A stretch of 64,000 bases of DNA from an uncultured Opitutia bacterium. Its GTDB lineage: Bacteria > Verrucomicrobiota > Verrucomicrobiia > Opitutales > Opitutaceae. Of this stretch, positions 25,532 to 34,412 are shown piece after piece (positions within the stretch are counted from its first letter, which is position 1; every line of letters begins with the position of its first letter). The stretch is from contig CAIPAH010000013.1 in NCBI GenBank assembly GCA_903862955.1, positions 62,001 to 126,000 on the forward strand, read 5' to 3'. Made by a program: the position numbers and the translations under genes. The notes beneath the pieces were generated by a model that saw nothing but the letters and a program-made list of their open reading frames with translations, was not told the origin of the DNA and made no database searches.

Positions 25532-26212
25532 TCAGGGCGCGATCGACTTTACGTAATCCATCAACGGCACGACCTCGGGGACGGGCTGAACCCAGTCGCT
25601 GTAAAGCAGCTCGGGCATCGTGAACGACGTGTTGTAGAGGATGAAATTGGGCGGGTCGGAACGCTCGAGCCAGCCGGTCTTGACCGTGGCGCCGGCGTAA
25701 AGGCCGCGAGCCTTGGAATACACCAGCACCGGGGTGTCGAGGAGCTCGCGATTGACCTTTTGGGCCTCGGCGGCCTTCGGGCCGGCGGTGGCCTTGGCGT
25801 CGACGCCGAGGTTGAAGCGCCGGTTGAAGATGATGCGCGGGGTGGCCTCGTCGGTGATGACCATCACGCTCTCGCTGGCGTTGGCGCCGATTTGGAGACC
25901 GAGGCTGAGTTCGCCGGCCGCGACGATCACCGGGATGCTCCAGTGGCCGTCGGCACGCTTCACCAGGATGACCCCGTAGCCATCCTGCACACCGAAGATA
26001 AAGCCGGCCTTGAACTGGTTCACGATCACCAGGGCGTGGGCCTTCTGCAGCACCTCGGCGGGGATGGCCGTGGCGGGGTTGGCCATGAACTCCCGCAGGA
26101 TGGCCTCGCAGGTTTCGATGCGCGTGACATATTCGTCGCGCGGGGTTTTACCGGCGCAGACGGTAGCGGCGCCGAAAAAGGCGAGGAGAGACAGCAGGAG
26201 GATTTTCTTCAT
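25532..26212 (-). CDS. Secreted SYLF-domain (Ysc84-like) lipid-binding protein
   Basis: A 226-residue protein with a signal peptide (MKKILLLSLLAFFGAATVCA). It has one SYLF/DUF500 domain: EAILREFMANPATAIPAEVL, KAHALVIVNQFKAGFIFGVQ, DGYGVILVKR, WSIPVIVAAGELSLGLQIGA, FNLGVDAKATAGP and AGATVKTGWLERSD. Eukaryotic SYLF domains bind phosphoinositides; bacterial members are periplasmic or surface proteins of unknown role. The start at 26212 matches the signal peptide; the much longer open frame upstream is not protein-like. Confidence 0.93.
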   Translation of the reverse strand: MKKILLLSLLAFFGAATVCAGKTPRDEYVTRIETCEAILREFMANPATAIPAEVLQKAHALVIVNQFKAGFIFGVQDGYGVILVKRADGHWSIPVIVAAGELSLGLQIGANASESVMVITDEATPRIIFNRRFNLGVDAKATAGPKAAEAQKVNRELLDTPVLVYSKARGLYAGATVKTGWLERSDPPNFILYNTSFTMPELLYSDWVQPVPEVVPLMDYVKSIAP

Positions 26213-26300
26213 GGCTGGGCGAAGGGAAGGATTTGTGCCGAGTGTAAGCACGGCAGGGAAGGATTGGAAAGCGCGGAGTGCGGTCCGTTCCGTTTCCCGT

Positions 26301-26672
26301 TCAATCCAGCCCACGCGCGGCGAGTTCGTCCTCATCCCAGCCCAGGTAATGTCCGAGCTCGTGCAGGTAGGTGAGACGGGTTTCCTCCCGGAACACCGCC
26401 GCATCGCCCTCGGCCAGGTCCCAGAGATTGTCGACGTAGAGCAGGATTTCCGGGGGCGCCGGCTGGTCGTGCGCCAGCTCCGTGCCGTGGGCGCTGCCGG
26501 TGAAAAGTCCCAGAATGTCGGGCTCGAAACCCTCCGCCAGCACACTGGGATGCGGGCTGGCCTCGTAGTGCACCGGCACGGCCTCCGCCAGCGGCCGGAT
26601 GGGGGGCGGGAGCTTGCGCTGCGTCGCTTTCACGACGGACGCGGCCAGGGCGGTGAGGCGCGCGTGGTTCAC
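26301..26672 (-). CDS. Zincin-like metallopeptidase (type 1, DUF1025-like)
   Basis: A 123-residue protein of the metallopeptidase family with the zinc motif TYLHELGHYLGWDEDEL (H104, E105, H108, downstream acidic ligand). ILLYVDNLWDLA and GLFTGS upstream are typical of this small zincin group (minimal gluzincin-like proteins). The start is GTG at 26672 and overlaps the stop of the upstream ABC-exporter gene as GTGA, so translation is coupled. A small cytoplasmic peptidase coupled to an exporter is noteworthy, but no substrate is known. Confidence 0.85.
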   Translation of the reverse strand: MNHARLTALAASVVKATQRKLPPPIRPLAEAVPVHYEASPHPSVLAEGFEPDILGLFTGSAHGTELAHDQPAPPEILLYVDNLWDLAEGDAAVFREETRLTYLHELGHYLGWDEDELAARGLD

Positions 26673-28441
26673 GGCCGGAGTTCCGCGGCCAGGTCGAGTC
26701 GCTCAAAGCGCTGGCCCAGCCACCACAGGCCGCAGGCGATCTCCGCGCCGAGGATGACGACCACGGCGATCGTCGTGATCGCGACCGCGACCACGAGCCC
26801 GACCAGCCATTGCAGCACAAAGATCAGGATTCCGGCCCCCAGGACGGCGGGCAGCAGGGCGATGACGATCACAAACAGCTGGCCGAACACGAAGATGATC
26901 CGCTGGCCCAGCATCTCGATGCCGCGTTCTCCACGGTGACGCGTCGCCTGCATCCAACCGGGAAAGAGCACCGCTGCCGCGTTGGGAATCAGCAGCTGCA
27001 GCGCGCAGAGCAGCGGGATCACGAGCGCGCTGGCCCCGATCCCAACGAGACGCAGCCCGGGCGTGAGCCACGGCAGGTTGGGCGGCTCGAACGACAGCGC
27101 GAAGGCGAGCAACGCGAGCCAGAGCATCGAGGTCAGGATGGCGAGCGGCGTCAGCAGTTCGCCCAACAGCACCTGCCAGCCGTGCAGCGGATACGATTTC
27201 AGGATGTCGGCGTGGACCAGGTCGCTGCGCAGGTCCTGTCGGGCAAACTGCGGGCCGAGAAAGGCGATGTAGCCCGCCGTGATGCCCGCGATGATCGTGA
27301 CGACGAGCAGTTTGGGTTGGGGTCGCGGCTGGATCGCGAGCCAGTTGCAGCCGACGACGATGATGAACGCCGTGATGAAAGCGGTGCGCGGACGGAGATA
27401 CGAGTTGGTGGACAGCAGGTTTTTCCAGAGGAAGGCGAGTTCGGGACGTCCGCCGGCGGCGTTGAGCCGGAACGGCCCGGGCCGGGCCTTGGCGGGAGCC
27501 GCGCCCAGGCGGTATTTTCCCTCGCGCATCGCCGCGAGCTGCGCGGTCCGTTTTTCCGCGAGGGCAATGGACGCCTCCTCGAACGTCGTTTCCGCCCGCA
27601 CCACCCAGACGTAGTGCGCGGCCAGCAACAGCAGCGCCGGCCCGAGGGCGCGCAGGAATTCCGCGGTGTCGTCCGCGAGGAAGGGCCGCAGGACGATCTT
27701 GAACGGCAGCACGAGCCAGTAGAGGACGCCGGTGTCGGTCAGGTGCGTGGCATAGGCGATCAGGCGCAACGGGCTTGCGGTGTCGGCCGCAGTCGGCGGC
27801 GTCGCCGTCTGCCAGGCGACGAAGGCGGCAAGCGCCAGGAAGCCCAGGATGATCGCCGTCACGGCGGCCTGCCGGCGGGCCTTGCTCACGCCGCCGTCGA
27901 TCAGGCGCTTCACGGTGAAGGCCGCGCCGGTGATGTGCAGGTTCAGCGTGGAAAAAATCACCCAAGCCCCGACGACGTGCTGGGGATAGTTTCCCCCAAG
28001 CGCGACCCAGCGTGTGGCGACGAGGCCGATCAGCAGCGAGGAGAACAGGATCGTGACCTGCGAGCCGAGCAGCTTGAAATGCACGAGCATGCGCCGCGTC
28101 AACGGGGCGGGAAAAAGAAACGCCACCTCCGCCTCGGTGAACGCCAGGCCCGGTTTGTCGTCGGGCGCAAGCCAGGCCTCGATCACGCGCTTGAGGCCGA
28201 GGATCACGAGCGGCAGCGCGAGGAACATCATCGGCAGCGTCTGCAGCTCCGGCGACATGCCGTGGGCCATGCTGGGGCTGTTGACGGGCGGGATGAACGC
28301 GCGCCGGAGGAAGAAAAACCAGAAATACGCCGCGCCCACGATCGCGCCGACGAGGTATTTGGGCTGCTTCAGCCGCAGCAGGCGCATGCGCAGCAGATTG
28401 CGCAGCGACGTGAGCCGGAGATAGAGCAGGGCGCCGAGCAT
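26669..28441 (-). CDS. ABC exporter membrane subunit (putative ABC exporter family)
   Basis: A 590-residue polytopic protein with about twelve hydrophobic segments. It begins MLGALLYLRLTSLRNLLRMR with KYLVGAIVGAAYFWFFFLRR soon after, the layout of the large ABC-2-like permeases of the putative ABC exporter family. Membrane segments lie on both sides of a central soluble region (about 285-340, AETTFEEASIALAEKRTAQL). The ATPase gene lies five bases upstream, so the two form one exporter. The substrate is unknown. Confidence 0.8.
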   Translation of the reverse strand: MLGALLYLRLTSLRNLLRMRLLRLKQPKYLVGAIVGAAYFWFFFLRRAFIPPVNSPSMAHGMSPELQTLPMMFLALPLVILGLKRVIEAWLAPDDKPGLAFTEAEVAFLFPAPLTRRMLVHFKLLGSQVTILFSSLLIGLVATRWVALGGNYPQHVVGAWVIFSTLNLHITGAAFTVKRLIDGGVSKARRQAAVTAIILGFLALAAFVAWQTATPPTAADTASPLRLIAYATHLTDTGVLYWLVLPFKIVLRPFLADDTAEFLRALGPALLLLAAHYVWVVRAETTFEEASIALAEKRTAQLAAMREGKYRLGAAPAKARPGPFRLNAAGGRPELAFLWKNLLSTNSYLRPRTAFITAFIIVVGCNWLAIQPRPQPKLLVVTIIAGITAGYIAFLGPQFARQDLRSDLVHADILKSYPLHGWQVLLGELLTPLAILTSMLWLALLAFALSFEPPNLPWLTPGLRLVGIGASALVIPLLCALQLLIPNAAAVLFPGWMQATRHRGERGIEMLGQRIIFVFGQLFVIVIALLPAVLGAGILIFVLQWLVGLVVAVAITTIAVVVILGAEIACGLWWLGQRFERLDLAAELRP

Positions 28442-28446
28442 GACGG

Positions 28447-29178
28447 TCAGCTTTCCGTGCCGCCCGTGGCGCGGATGAAAATCTCCTCGAGGCTGACGTT
28501 GGCCTCGCCGTTCGCGAACCGCGCCGAGACGTCCGCCAGCGTGCCGTCGGCGATCTTCTCACCCTTTTTCAGGATCAGCACGTGCGAGCAAACTTCCTCC
28601 AGCAGGTGCAGCAGGTGCGAGCTGAGCACGATGGTCGCGCCGGCGCGGGCGCGCGCGAGGATCGAGTCCTTCATCCGGCGGATCCCGAGCGGATCGAGGC
28701 CGGTGAGCGGCTCGTCGAAAAACATGACCGACGGCGAGTGCAGCAGGCCACAGGCGATCGCGAGCTTCTGCTTCATGCCGCGCGAGAGCGCGCCGGGCAG
28801 CTCGTCGGCCTTGTCGGCGATCTCGAGTTCCTCGAGCAGCGACTGGGCCAGCGCTTCATGATGGGTGACGCCGTAGATCCGGGCGACGAACGCGAGGTGC
28901 TGCCGGACGGTGAGATAGTCGAAAAGCCGCGGCTCGTCCGGGAAAAACGCCAGGGTGCGCTTCGCCGCCACCGGGTCGGTGGCGATGTCATGCCCGGCGA
29001 TCCGCGCGGTGCCGGCCGAGGCCGGGATGATGCCGGCGAGGCAGCGCAGCGTGGTGGTCTTGCCCGCGCCGTTGGGGCCGACGAGCCCGAGCACCTCGCC
29101 CGGACGCACGGCGAAGGACAAATCCTTCACCGCGGTGAAAGTGCCGTAACGCTTGGCCAGACCGGTGACTTCGATCAT
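28447..29178 (-). CDS. ABC transporter ATP-binding protein
   Basis: A 243-residue ABC ATPase. Walker A is GLVGPNGAGKTTTLRCLAG, the signature is GALSRGMKQKLAIACGLLH, Walker B is SVMFFDEPLTGLDPLG, and the switch His lies in TIVLSSHLLHLLEEV. The sequence is of the ABC-2 exporter class (CcmA/NatA-like). The ATG at 29178 begins MIEVTGLAKRYGTF; twelve codons further upstream are open but unlikely. It heads a three-gene leftward operon with the exporter subunit and a zincin. Confidence 0.95.
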   Translation of the reverse strand: MIEVTGLAKRYGTFTAVKDLSFAVRPGEVLGLVGPNGAGKTTTLRCLAGIIPASAGTARIAGHDIATDPVAAKRTLAFFPDEPRLFDYLTVRQHLAFVARIYGVTHHEALAQSLLEELEIADKADELPGALSRGMKQKLAIACGLLHSPSVMFFDEPLTGLDPLGIRRMKDSILARARAGATIVLSSHLLHLLEEVCSHVLILKKGEKIADGTLADVSARFANGEANVSLEEIFIRATGGTES

Positions 29179-29270
29179 GGCCCGGACGCTGGGGCGGAAG
29201 CAGGGCGGCGGCAAGTCCCGCGCAAAACTGTAACCGGACGCCGGTGACCCTCGTCTTGGGTTTCATCTCC

Positions 29271-29717
29271 ATGAAATCTCCCTATCGCTTTCTCTCCCTC
29301 CTCGGCCTCAGCGCCCTGGCCCTCGCGCCCCTCGCGCGCGCCGACGAACCGCCCGCCACGCCCCCGGCCCCGCCCGCGGGTGAGCATCCGCACGGCGATC
29401 GCGCCGCGATGCGCGCCAAACGTCTCACCGAACTCACCCAGAAGCTGTCCCTGACCGACGCCCAGCAGCAGCAGGTCAAGGCGATCTGGGCCGCGAGCGA
29501 AGAGCAGGGCAAGGCGCTCCGCGACGACGATTCCCTTTCCCGCGAAGACCGCCGCGCCAAGATGGAAGCGATCATGAAGAGCTCGCACGACCAGGTTCGG
29601 GCGATCCTGACGCCGGACCAGCAGAAGACGTTCGACGCGATGCCGCCGGAACACCGCGGCCACCGTGGTCCGCCGAAGGGTGACGGCGATGCGCCGCCGC
29701 CGCCGAAGCCGCAGTAA
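29271..29717 (+). CDS. Secreted Spy/CpxP-like protein
   Basis: A 148-residue protein. The signal peptide is MKSPYRFLSLLGLSALALAP, cleaved near ARA-DEP. The mature part is helical and charged (RAKRLTELTQKLSLTDAQQQQVKAIW; RAKMEAIMKSSHDQVRAILT; DQQKTFDAM), like the LTxxQ-motif helices of Spy and CpxP chaperones, with a Pro/Gly-rich tail. It is probably a periplasmic chaperone-like or metal-responsive protein. It is divergent from the ABC operon and followed by a strong terminator. Confidence 0.75.
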   Translation: MKSPYRFLSLLGLSALALAPLARADEPPATPPAPPAGEHPHGDRAAMRAKRLTELTQKLSLTDAQQQQVKAIWAASEEQGKALRDDDSLSREDRRAKMEAIMKSSHDQVRAILTPDQQKTFDAMPPEHRGHRGPPKGDGDAPPPPKPQ

Positions 29718-29735
29718 ATTTGTCAGGGTTGGTAT

Positions 29736-29769
29736 GCCGCCGTGGCAGGGGTGCCGCGGCGGCTTTTTT
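29736..29769 (+). terminator. Rho-independent terminator
   Basis: A 12-base-pair stem gccgccgtggca / tgccgcggcggc (one G-U pair) with a four-base loop is followed by six T. It lies 19 bases after the stop of the Spy-like gene and is the clearest intrinsic terminator in the window. Confidence 0.92.
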
Positions 29770-29792
29770 GTGCCCAGACTTCGGGGATTGTT

Positions 29793-29852
29793 GTAGGTCG
29801 GGGTTTATCCCCGACACGGATCCCTGATGTCGGGCGTAAAGCCCGACCTACG
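29793..29852. repeat. Family A REP-like palindrome, copy 2
   Basis: The left arm is gtaggtcggggtttatcccc and the right arm gggcgtaaagcccgacctac. The left arm carries the 'gggtttatcccc' variant rather than 'ggctttacgcc', so the two arms differ but each is itself palindromic. It lies between the terminator of the Spy-like gene and the flavoprotein gene. Confidence 0.88.
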
Positions 29853-29898
29853 GATGTTTCGCTTCGACTCGGCCCGCCGCGCTCCGCAGCGTGAGGAG

Positions 29899-31152
29899 AT
29901 GCCGGCAAAAACACGCGTCGTGGTGGTGGGCGGAGGGGCCGCGGGCTTCTTTGCGGCCATCACGTGCGCGGAGAAGCTCGGGGTGGCCGGGAGCGTCACG
30001 CTCTACGAGGCGACCGCGCATCCGCTGGCGAAGGTCCGCGTCTCGGGCGGCGGGCGCTGCAACGTCACGCACGCGTGTTTCGAGCCTCGCGAACTGGTGA
30101 AGCGCTATCCCCGGGGCGGACGTGAATTGCTGGGCGCGTTTCACCGCTGGCAGCCGCGCGACACGATCGAGTGGTTTGCGGGGCACGGAGTGGAGACCAA
30201 GACCGAGGCCGACGGGCGGATGTTTCCCGTCACCGATGACTCGGCGACGATCGTGGACTGCCTGCTGCATGCGGCGGAGCAGGCGGGCGTGACCGTCGTC
30301 ACGAGCGTCGGTGTGCGCAAAGTCGAGCAACTCGGCCGCGAAGGAGCCGCGCCGGATTTCTGGGTGACGCTGACTGATGGCACCACCACGCGGTGTGAAC
30401 GGCTGCTGCTGGCCACGGGCGGCAACAAATCCTCCGCCGGCCTGGCGATTGCGGGCGCGCTCGGGCACACGATCGAGCCGCCGGTGCCTTCGCTCTTCAC
30501 GTTTCACATCGACGATGCCCGCTTGATCGGCCTGTCGGGCGTGTCGATCGAGAACGTCGCCGTCAGCGTCCCCGGCACGAAGCTGAAGGAAGGCGGCCCG
30601 CTGCTCATCACGCACTGGGGACTCAGCGGGCCCGCAATCCTGAAGCTCTCCGCGTGGGGCGCGCGCGAACTCGCGGCGCGGAATTACGAGTTCAAGCTCA
30701 CGGTGAATTTCGTGCCCGGCCATACCGTTGAGTCGCTCGGGCGGGAGTTTGCCGCGACGCGGGTGGCGCACGCGAAGAAGCAGCTCGTCACCTGGAACCC
30801 GCTCGGCCTGCCGCAGCGGTTTTGGGAGCGGATGCTGACGACGGCAGGCATCGCCCCCGCGACGCAATGGGCGGGGGTGTCGGCGGCGGCGCTGGGCGCG
30901 TTGGCAGTCTTGCTGACGGGCGCGGAGTTTACCGTGGTGGGGAAGAGCATGAACAAGGAGGAATTCGTCACCTGCGGCGGCGTGCGGCTGAGCGAAGTCG
31001 AGTTCAAGACGATGGAGAGCAAGCTCTGCCCGGGCCTGCATTTCGCGGGCGAGGTGCTCGACATCGACGGCGTCACGGGCGGTTTTAATTTCCAATCCGC
31101 CTGGACGACCGGCTGGCTTGCGGGGCAGGCGATGGGCACGCCCTCACCATGA
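29899..31152 (+). CDS. HI0933/BaiN-type FAD-dependent oxidoreductase
   Basis: A 417-residue flavoprotein. The dinucleotide-binding motif is TRVVVVGGGAAGFFAAITCA, followed by the family block RVSGGGRCNVTHACF, then LLLATGGNKSSAGLAIAGAL, LLITHWGLSGPAILKLSAW and the C-terminal GEVLDIDGVTGGFNFQSAWT. The family is often annotated as 'NAD(P)/FAD-dependent oxidoreductase' or 'aminoacetone oxidase'; its true reaction is unsure. The ATG at 29899 is preceded by gtgaggag, one of the few good Shine-Dalgarno matches here. Its stop overlaps the AEC transporter start (ATGA). Confidence 0.93.
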   Translation: MPAKTRVVVVGGGAAGFFAAITCAEKLGVAGSVTLYEATAHPLAKVRVSGGGRCNVTHACFEPRELVKRYPRGGRELLGAFHRWQPRDTIEWFAGHGVETKTEADGRMFPVTDDSATIVDCLLHAAEQAGVTVVTSVGVRKVEQLGREGAAPDFWVTLTDGTTTRCERLLLATGGNKSSAGLAIAGALGHTIEPPVPSLFTFHIDDARLIGLSGVSIENVAVSVPGTKLKEGGPLLITHWGLSGPAILKLSAWGARELAARNYEFKLTVNFVPGHTVESLGREFAATRVAHAKKQLVTWNPLGLPQRFWERMLTTAGIAPATQWAGVSAAALGALAVLLTGAEFTVVGKSMNKEEFVTCGGVRLSEVEFKTMESKLCPGLHFAGEVLDIDGVTGGFNFQSAWTTGWLAGQAMGTPSP

Positions 31153-32096
31153 CTTCCTACCTCCAACTGCTGCGGCTGATCCTCCCGGTGTTCGCGCTGA
31201 TGGCGATCGGCATGGGGCTGCGGCGCGTGCGGTGGCTGACGAGCGAGGCGGACACGAGTTTACTCAAGCTTGTCGTCAACCTGCTCTACCCGTGCATCAT
31301 CTTTGAGCACGTCTTCTCCAACCCGTCCCTGCGGGAACCGGGCAACCTCGGCTGGGCGCCGCTGCTCGGGTTTGTGACGATGGCGGGTGGGATTGCGCTC
31401 TGCTACCACGCGGCGCGGCACCTGGGCTTCACCGTGGGCACCGGCCTGCGCACCTTCGCGTTTTCGACGGGCATCTACAATTACAGCTACATCACCGTGC
31501 CGGTGATGCTCGCGCTGTTCGGCGAAGGCAGCCTCGGCGTGCTGTTCACGTTCAACGTTGGCGCGGAGGCGGCCATCTGGATTGTCGGGGTGATGGTGCT
31601 CGCCGGCCAGTCATGGCGGCAGGGCTGGCGCCAGGTGCTCAGCCCGCCGGTGCTGGCGCTGGTCGTGTCCGTGCTGGTGAATCTGCTGCGGCTCGACCCG
31701 TATATTCCCGGGCTCGCGCTGGACGTGGTGCATCCGCTGGCGGCCTGCGCGATCCCGATGGGACTCGTGCTCAGCGGTGCGACGCTGGCGGAACATTTTT
31801 TTGGCCCGCCGCGGGAGCTGTTCGAGCTACGCACGTCGCTCGCCGCGGTGGCGATGCGGCTGGGTGTGCTGACCGGGCTGTTCCTGCTGCTGGCGCGCTT
31901 CGGGCCGTTCTCCGCGGACATCCGGCACGTGATCCTGGTGCAGGCGGCGATGCCGGTGGGCTTCCTGCCGCTCGTGCTGGTGAAGCACTACGGCGGCCAC
32001 TCGCTGACGGCGGTGCGCATCGTGCTCGCGACCGTGCTGGCCAGCCTGGTGCTGACGCCGCTGTGGCTGCGGCTGGGACTGGCCTGGCTGGGTTGA
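31149..32096 (+). CDS. AEC family transporter (auxin efflux carrier-like permease)
   Basis: A 315-residue membrane protein with ten hydrophobic segments arranged as two five-helix repeats. Family features: LPVFALMAIGMGLRRV at the start, FAFSTGIYNYSYITVPVMLA and FTFNVGAEAAIWIVGVMVL in the first repeat, and IPMGLVLSGATLAEHFF at the second repeat's crossover. Characterised relatives move malate, malonate or other organic anions. It overlaps the flavoprotein gene by four bases, so the pair is one operon. The GH36 gene begins ten bases downstream. Confidence 0.92.
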   Translation: MTSYLQLLRLILPVFALMAIGMGLRRVRWLTSEADTSLLKLVVNLLYPCIIFEHVFSNPSLREPGNLGWAPLLGFVTMAGGIALCYHAARHLGFTVGTGLRTFAFSTGIYNYSYITVPVMLALFGEGSLGVLFTFNVGAEAAIWIVGVMVLAGQSWRQGWRQVLSPPVLALVVSVLVNLLRLDPYIPGLALDVVHPLAACAIPMGLVLSGATLAEHFFGPPRELFELRTSLAAVAMRLGVLTGLFLLLARFGPFSADIRHVILVQAAMPVGFLPLVLVKHYGGHSLTAVRIVLATVLASLVLTPLWLRLGLAWLG

Positions 32097-32106
32097 ATTT
32101 TTTTCC

Positions 32107-34278
32107 ATGAAATCAGGATTCCTTCCCCGGATTCACCGCGAAGTCCGCTGCGGCGCCACGACCGCGCTCTACGTGCAGGACCGCACCACCGGCCGGCTCG
32201 GCCTCTGGCTCGTGCCGACGAGCCGGCGCCGGCTGACGCCGCGGAGGGAAATCCTCAGCGGCGTGGAGATCGACGGCATCCTGAACCCGGGCGGCAAGGG
32301 CCTGCCGGCGTGGGGCATCGAGTCGCTGCTCCAGTTGAAAGCGCGTGACGAAGACGCGGTGCCGGGATTCGGGCAGGGCCGGTCCATGCGCAACAGCCCG
32401 ACGTCGGACCGCATGAAGTTCACGACGCAGAAGATCACGCGCACCCACGGCGTCACGACAGTGCGCACGAACTTCAAGCATCCGGGCGGCTGGTCGGCGC
32501 ATCACGACCTCGTCTGGCGGAAGGGCGCCAGCTGGCTCGAGAGCTCCGTCACCATGGACAACACTTCGGCCAAGCCGCTCACGCTGGAATTTCTCGCGAG
32601 CTTCTCGATTAGCGGCCTGACGCCGTTTGCCTTCGACGATGCGCCCGGGCGGCTGAGACTACACCGGTTTCGCGGCGTGTGGAGCATGGAGGGCCGCCTC
32701 GAGACGCGGCCGTTTGAGGATATTCAACTGGAGCGCTCGTGGGCGGGCTTCGGCGTCCGCAACGAGCGGTTTGGCGACGTGGGCTCGCTGCCGGTGAATG
32801 GATTTTTCCCCTTTGTCGCGGTGGAGGACACCGGCGCGGGCGTCACGTGGGGCGCGCAGCTGGCGCATCCCGGCTCGTGGCAGATGGAGGTTTATCGGCG
32901 CGACGACATGGCGGCGATGTCGGGCGGCCTGGCGGACCGGGAGCTGGGTCACTGGATGAAAACGCTCCGGCCGGGCACGAGTTTCACATCGCCGGTGGCA
33001 ACGCTCGGCTGCGTGGCGGGCGATCTCGATGACCTGTGCGCGGCGCTGACGGCGGCGCAGGAGCTGCCGCTGGCGAATTTGCCCGCGAGCGAGCGGACGC
33101 TGCCCGTGATGTTCAACGAGTGGACGACGAGCTGGGGTCACCCGAGCCACGAGAACATGACCGTCCTGGCGCAGGCGCTGCGCGGCACGGGGATCAAATA
33201 TCTCGTGATGGACGCCGGCTGGTACAAGCCCGACGGCGGGGACTGGTCGAGCGCGCAGGGCGACTGGCAGCCGAACGTGAAAATGTATCCGCAGGGGATT
33301 CGCGCCACGGCCGACGCGATCCGCGCGTGTGGAATGATTCCGGGACTGTGGTTTGAGATGGAGGTGATCGGGTCAGCGTCGCCGCTATTTGGCCGGACCG
33401 ACCTGATGCTTCACCGCGACGGCCGCGTAATCACCGTGGGCAGCCGGCGCTTCCTCGATTTGCGGAAACCCAAGGTGGTCGAGCACCTCAGCAAGCGCGT
33501 CATCGGGCTGCTGCGCGCGGGCGACTTCGGCTACCTCAAGGTGGACTACAACGACAGCATCGGCATTGGCGTCGATGGTGCGGAATCGCTCGGCGAGGGA
33601 CTGCGCCAGCATCTTGCGGGCGTGCAGGCGTTTTTCCGCCGGTTGCGGGCGGAGCTGCCGGACCTGGTGATCGAAAACTGCTCCTCGGGCGGGCACCGGC
33701 TGGAACCGTCGATGATGGGCCTGACGGCGATGAGCAGTTTTTCCGATGCGCACGAGTGTCCGGAAATCCCGATCATCGCAGCCAATCTCCACCGGCTGAT
33801 GCTGCCGCGGCAGAGCCAGGTGTGGGCGGTGTTGCGCGCGCGCGTCAGCCTGCGGCGCATCGTTTACCTGCTGGCGGGCGGATTCCTCGGCCGGCTGTGC
33901 CTGTCGGGCGATTTTCCGACATTGAAGCCCGCCCAGCGGGCGCTCGTGGACCGCGCCATCGCGCTCTATGCGCAGGCGGCGCCGGTCATTCGCCGCGGGA
34001 CTTCGCGACGCTACGGGCCAGATGTCATGGCCTACCGCCACGCGAAAGGGTGGCAGGTTGTGGTGCGCCGGGGCGCGGGCGGACGGAAATTGCTCGTGGT
34101 CGGGCACGCCTTTGAAAAACCCGGCGTGAAGACCATCCGCGTGCCGCTGCCGCCGGGAAAATGGCGCGTGGCCGGTGAACTGCACACGGACCGCAGCGGC
34201 GTGAAGCTGGCGAAGGGCGAATTGCGCTGGACATCCGCGGGCGAGTGGTCGGCGAACGTGGTGTTGCTGACGCGGTGA
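32107..34278 (+). CDS. Alpha-galactosidase, GH36
   Basis: A 723-residue glycoside hydrolase of clan GH-D. An N-terminal beta-supersandwich (to about 330) is followed by the TIM barrel: VMFNEWTTSWGHPSHENM, YLVMDAGWYKPDGGDW, GLWFEMEVIG, YLKVDYNDS with the nucleophile D480, and IENCSSGGHRLEPSMM then SFSDAHECPEIP with the acid/base D547. It hydrolyses terminal alpha-galactosides such as raffinose-type sugars or galactomannan side chains. No signal peptide is visible, so it is probably cytoplasmic. It may be co-transcribed with the AEC transporter upstream. Confidence 0.94.
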   Translation: MKSGFLPRIHREVRCGATTALYVQDRTTGRLGLWLVPTSRRRLTPRREILSGVEIDGILNPGGKGLPAWGIESLLQLKARDEDAVPGFGQGRSMRNSPTSDRMKFTTQKITRTHGVTTVRTNFKHPGGWSAHHDLVWRKGASWLESSVTMDNTSAKPLTLEFLASFSISGLTPFAFDDAPGRLRLHRFRGVWSMEGRLETRPFEDIQLERSWAGFGVRNERFGDVGSLPVNGFFPFVAVEDTGAGVTWGAQLAHPGSWQMEVYRRDDMAAMSGGLADRELGHWMKTLRPGTSFTSPVATLGCVAGDLDDLCAALTAAQELPLANLPASERTLPVMFNEWTTSWGHPSHENMTVLAQALRGTGIKYLVMDAGWYKPDGGDWSSAQGDWQPNVKMYPQGIRATADAIRACGMIPGLWFEMEVIGSASPLFGRTDLMLHRDGRVITVGSRRFLDLRKPKVVEHLSKRVIGLLRAGDFGYLKVDYNDSIGIGVDGAESLGEGLRQHLAGVQAFFRRLRAELPDLVIENCSSGGHRLEPSMMGLTAMSSFSDAHECPEIPIIAANLHRLMLPRQSQVWAVLRARVSLRRIVYLLAGGFLGRLCLSGDFPTLKPAQRALVDRAIALYAQAAPVIRRGTSRRYGPDVMAYRHAKGWQVVVRRGAGGRKLLVVGHAFEKPGVKTIRVPLPPGKWRVAGELHTDRSGVKLAKGELRWTSAGEWSANVVLLTR

Positions 34279-34287
34279 GTGGCCTAG

Positions 34288-34401
34288 CACGGGTGTCGTC
34301 ACCCGTGATGCCAAGATTGGGGCTTGTGGCACCGGCATCCTGCCGGTGATGCAGGGTCGGGAGCAGGCGGCGGCCCAACATCGGCTGGAAGCCGATGCCA
34401 C
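34288..34401. repeat. Family D hairpin cluster, copy 3
   Basis: The hairpin cacgggtg-tcgt-cacccgtg (34288-34307; loop bases 34296-34299) is followed by an element with gtggc/gccac ends (34326-34401). That element includes caccggcatcctgccggtg and catcggctggaagccgatg, the latter an inverted version of the copies at 18988 and 20612. It fills the convergent gap between the GH36 gene and the dioxygenase-like gene. Confidence 0.75.
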
Positions 34402-34412
34402 TCTGCCGCCGC

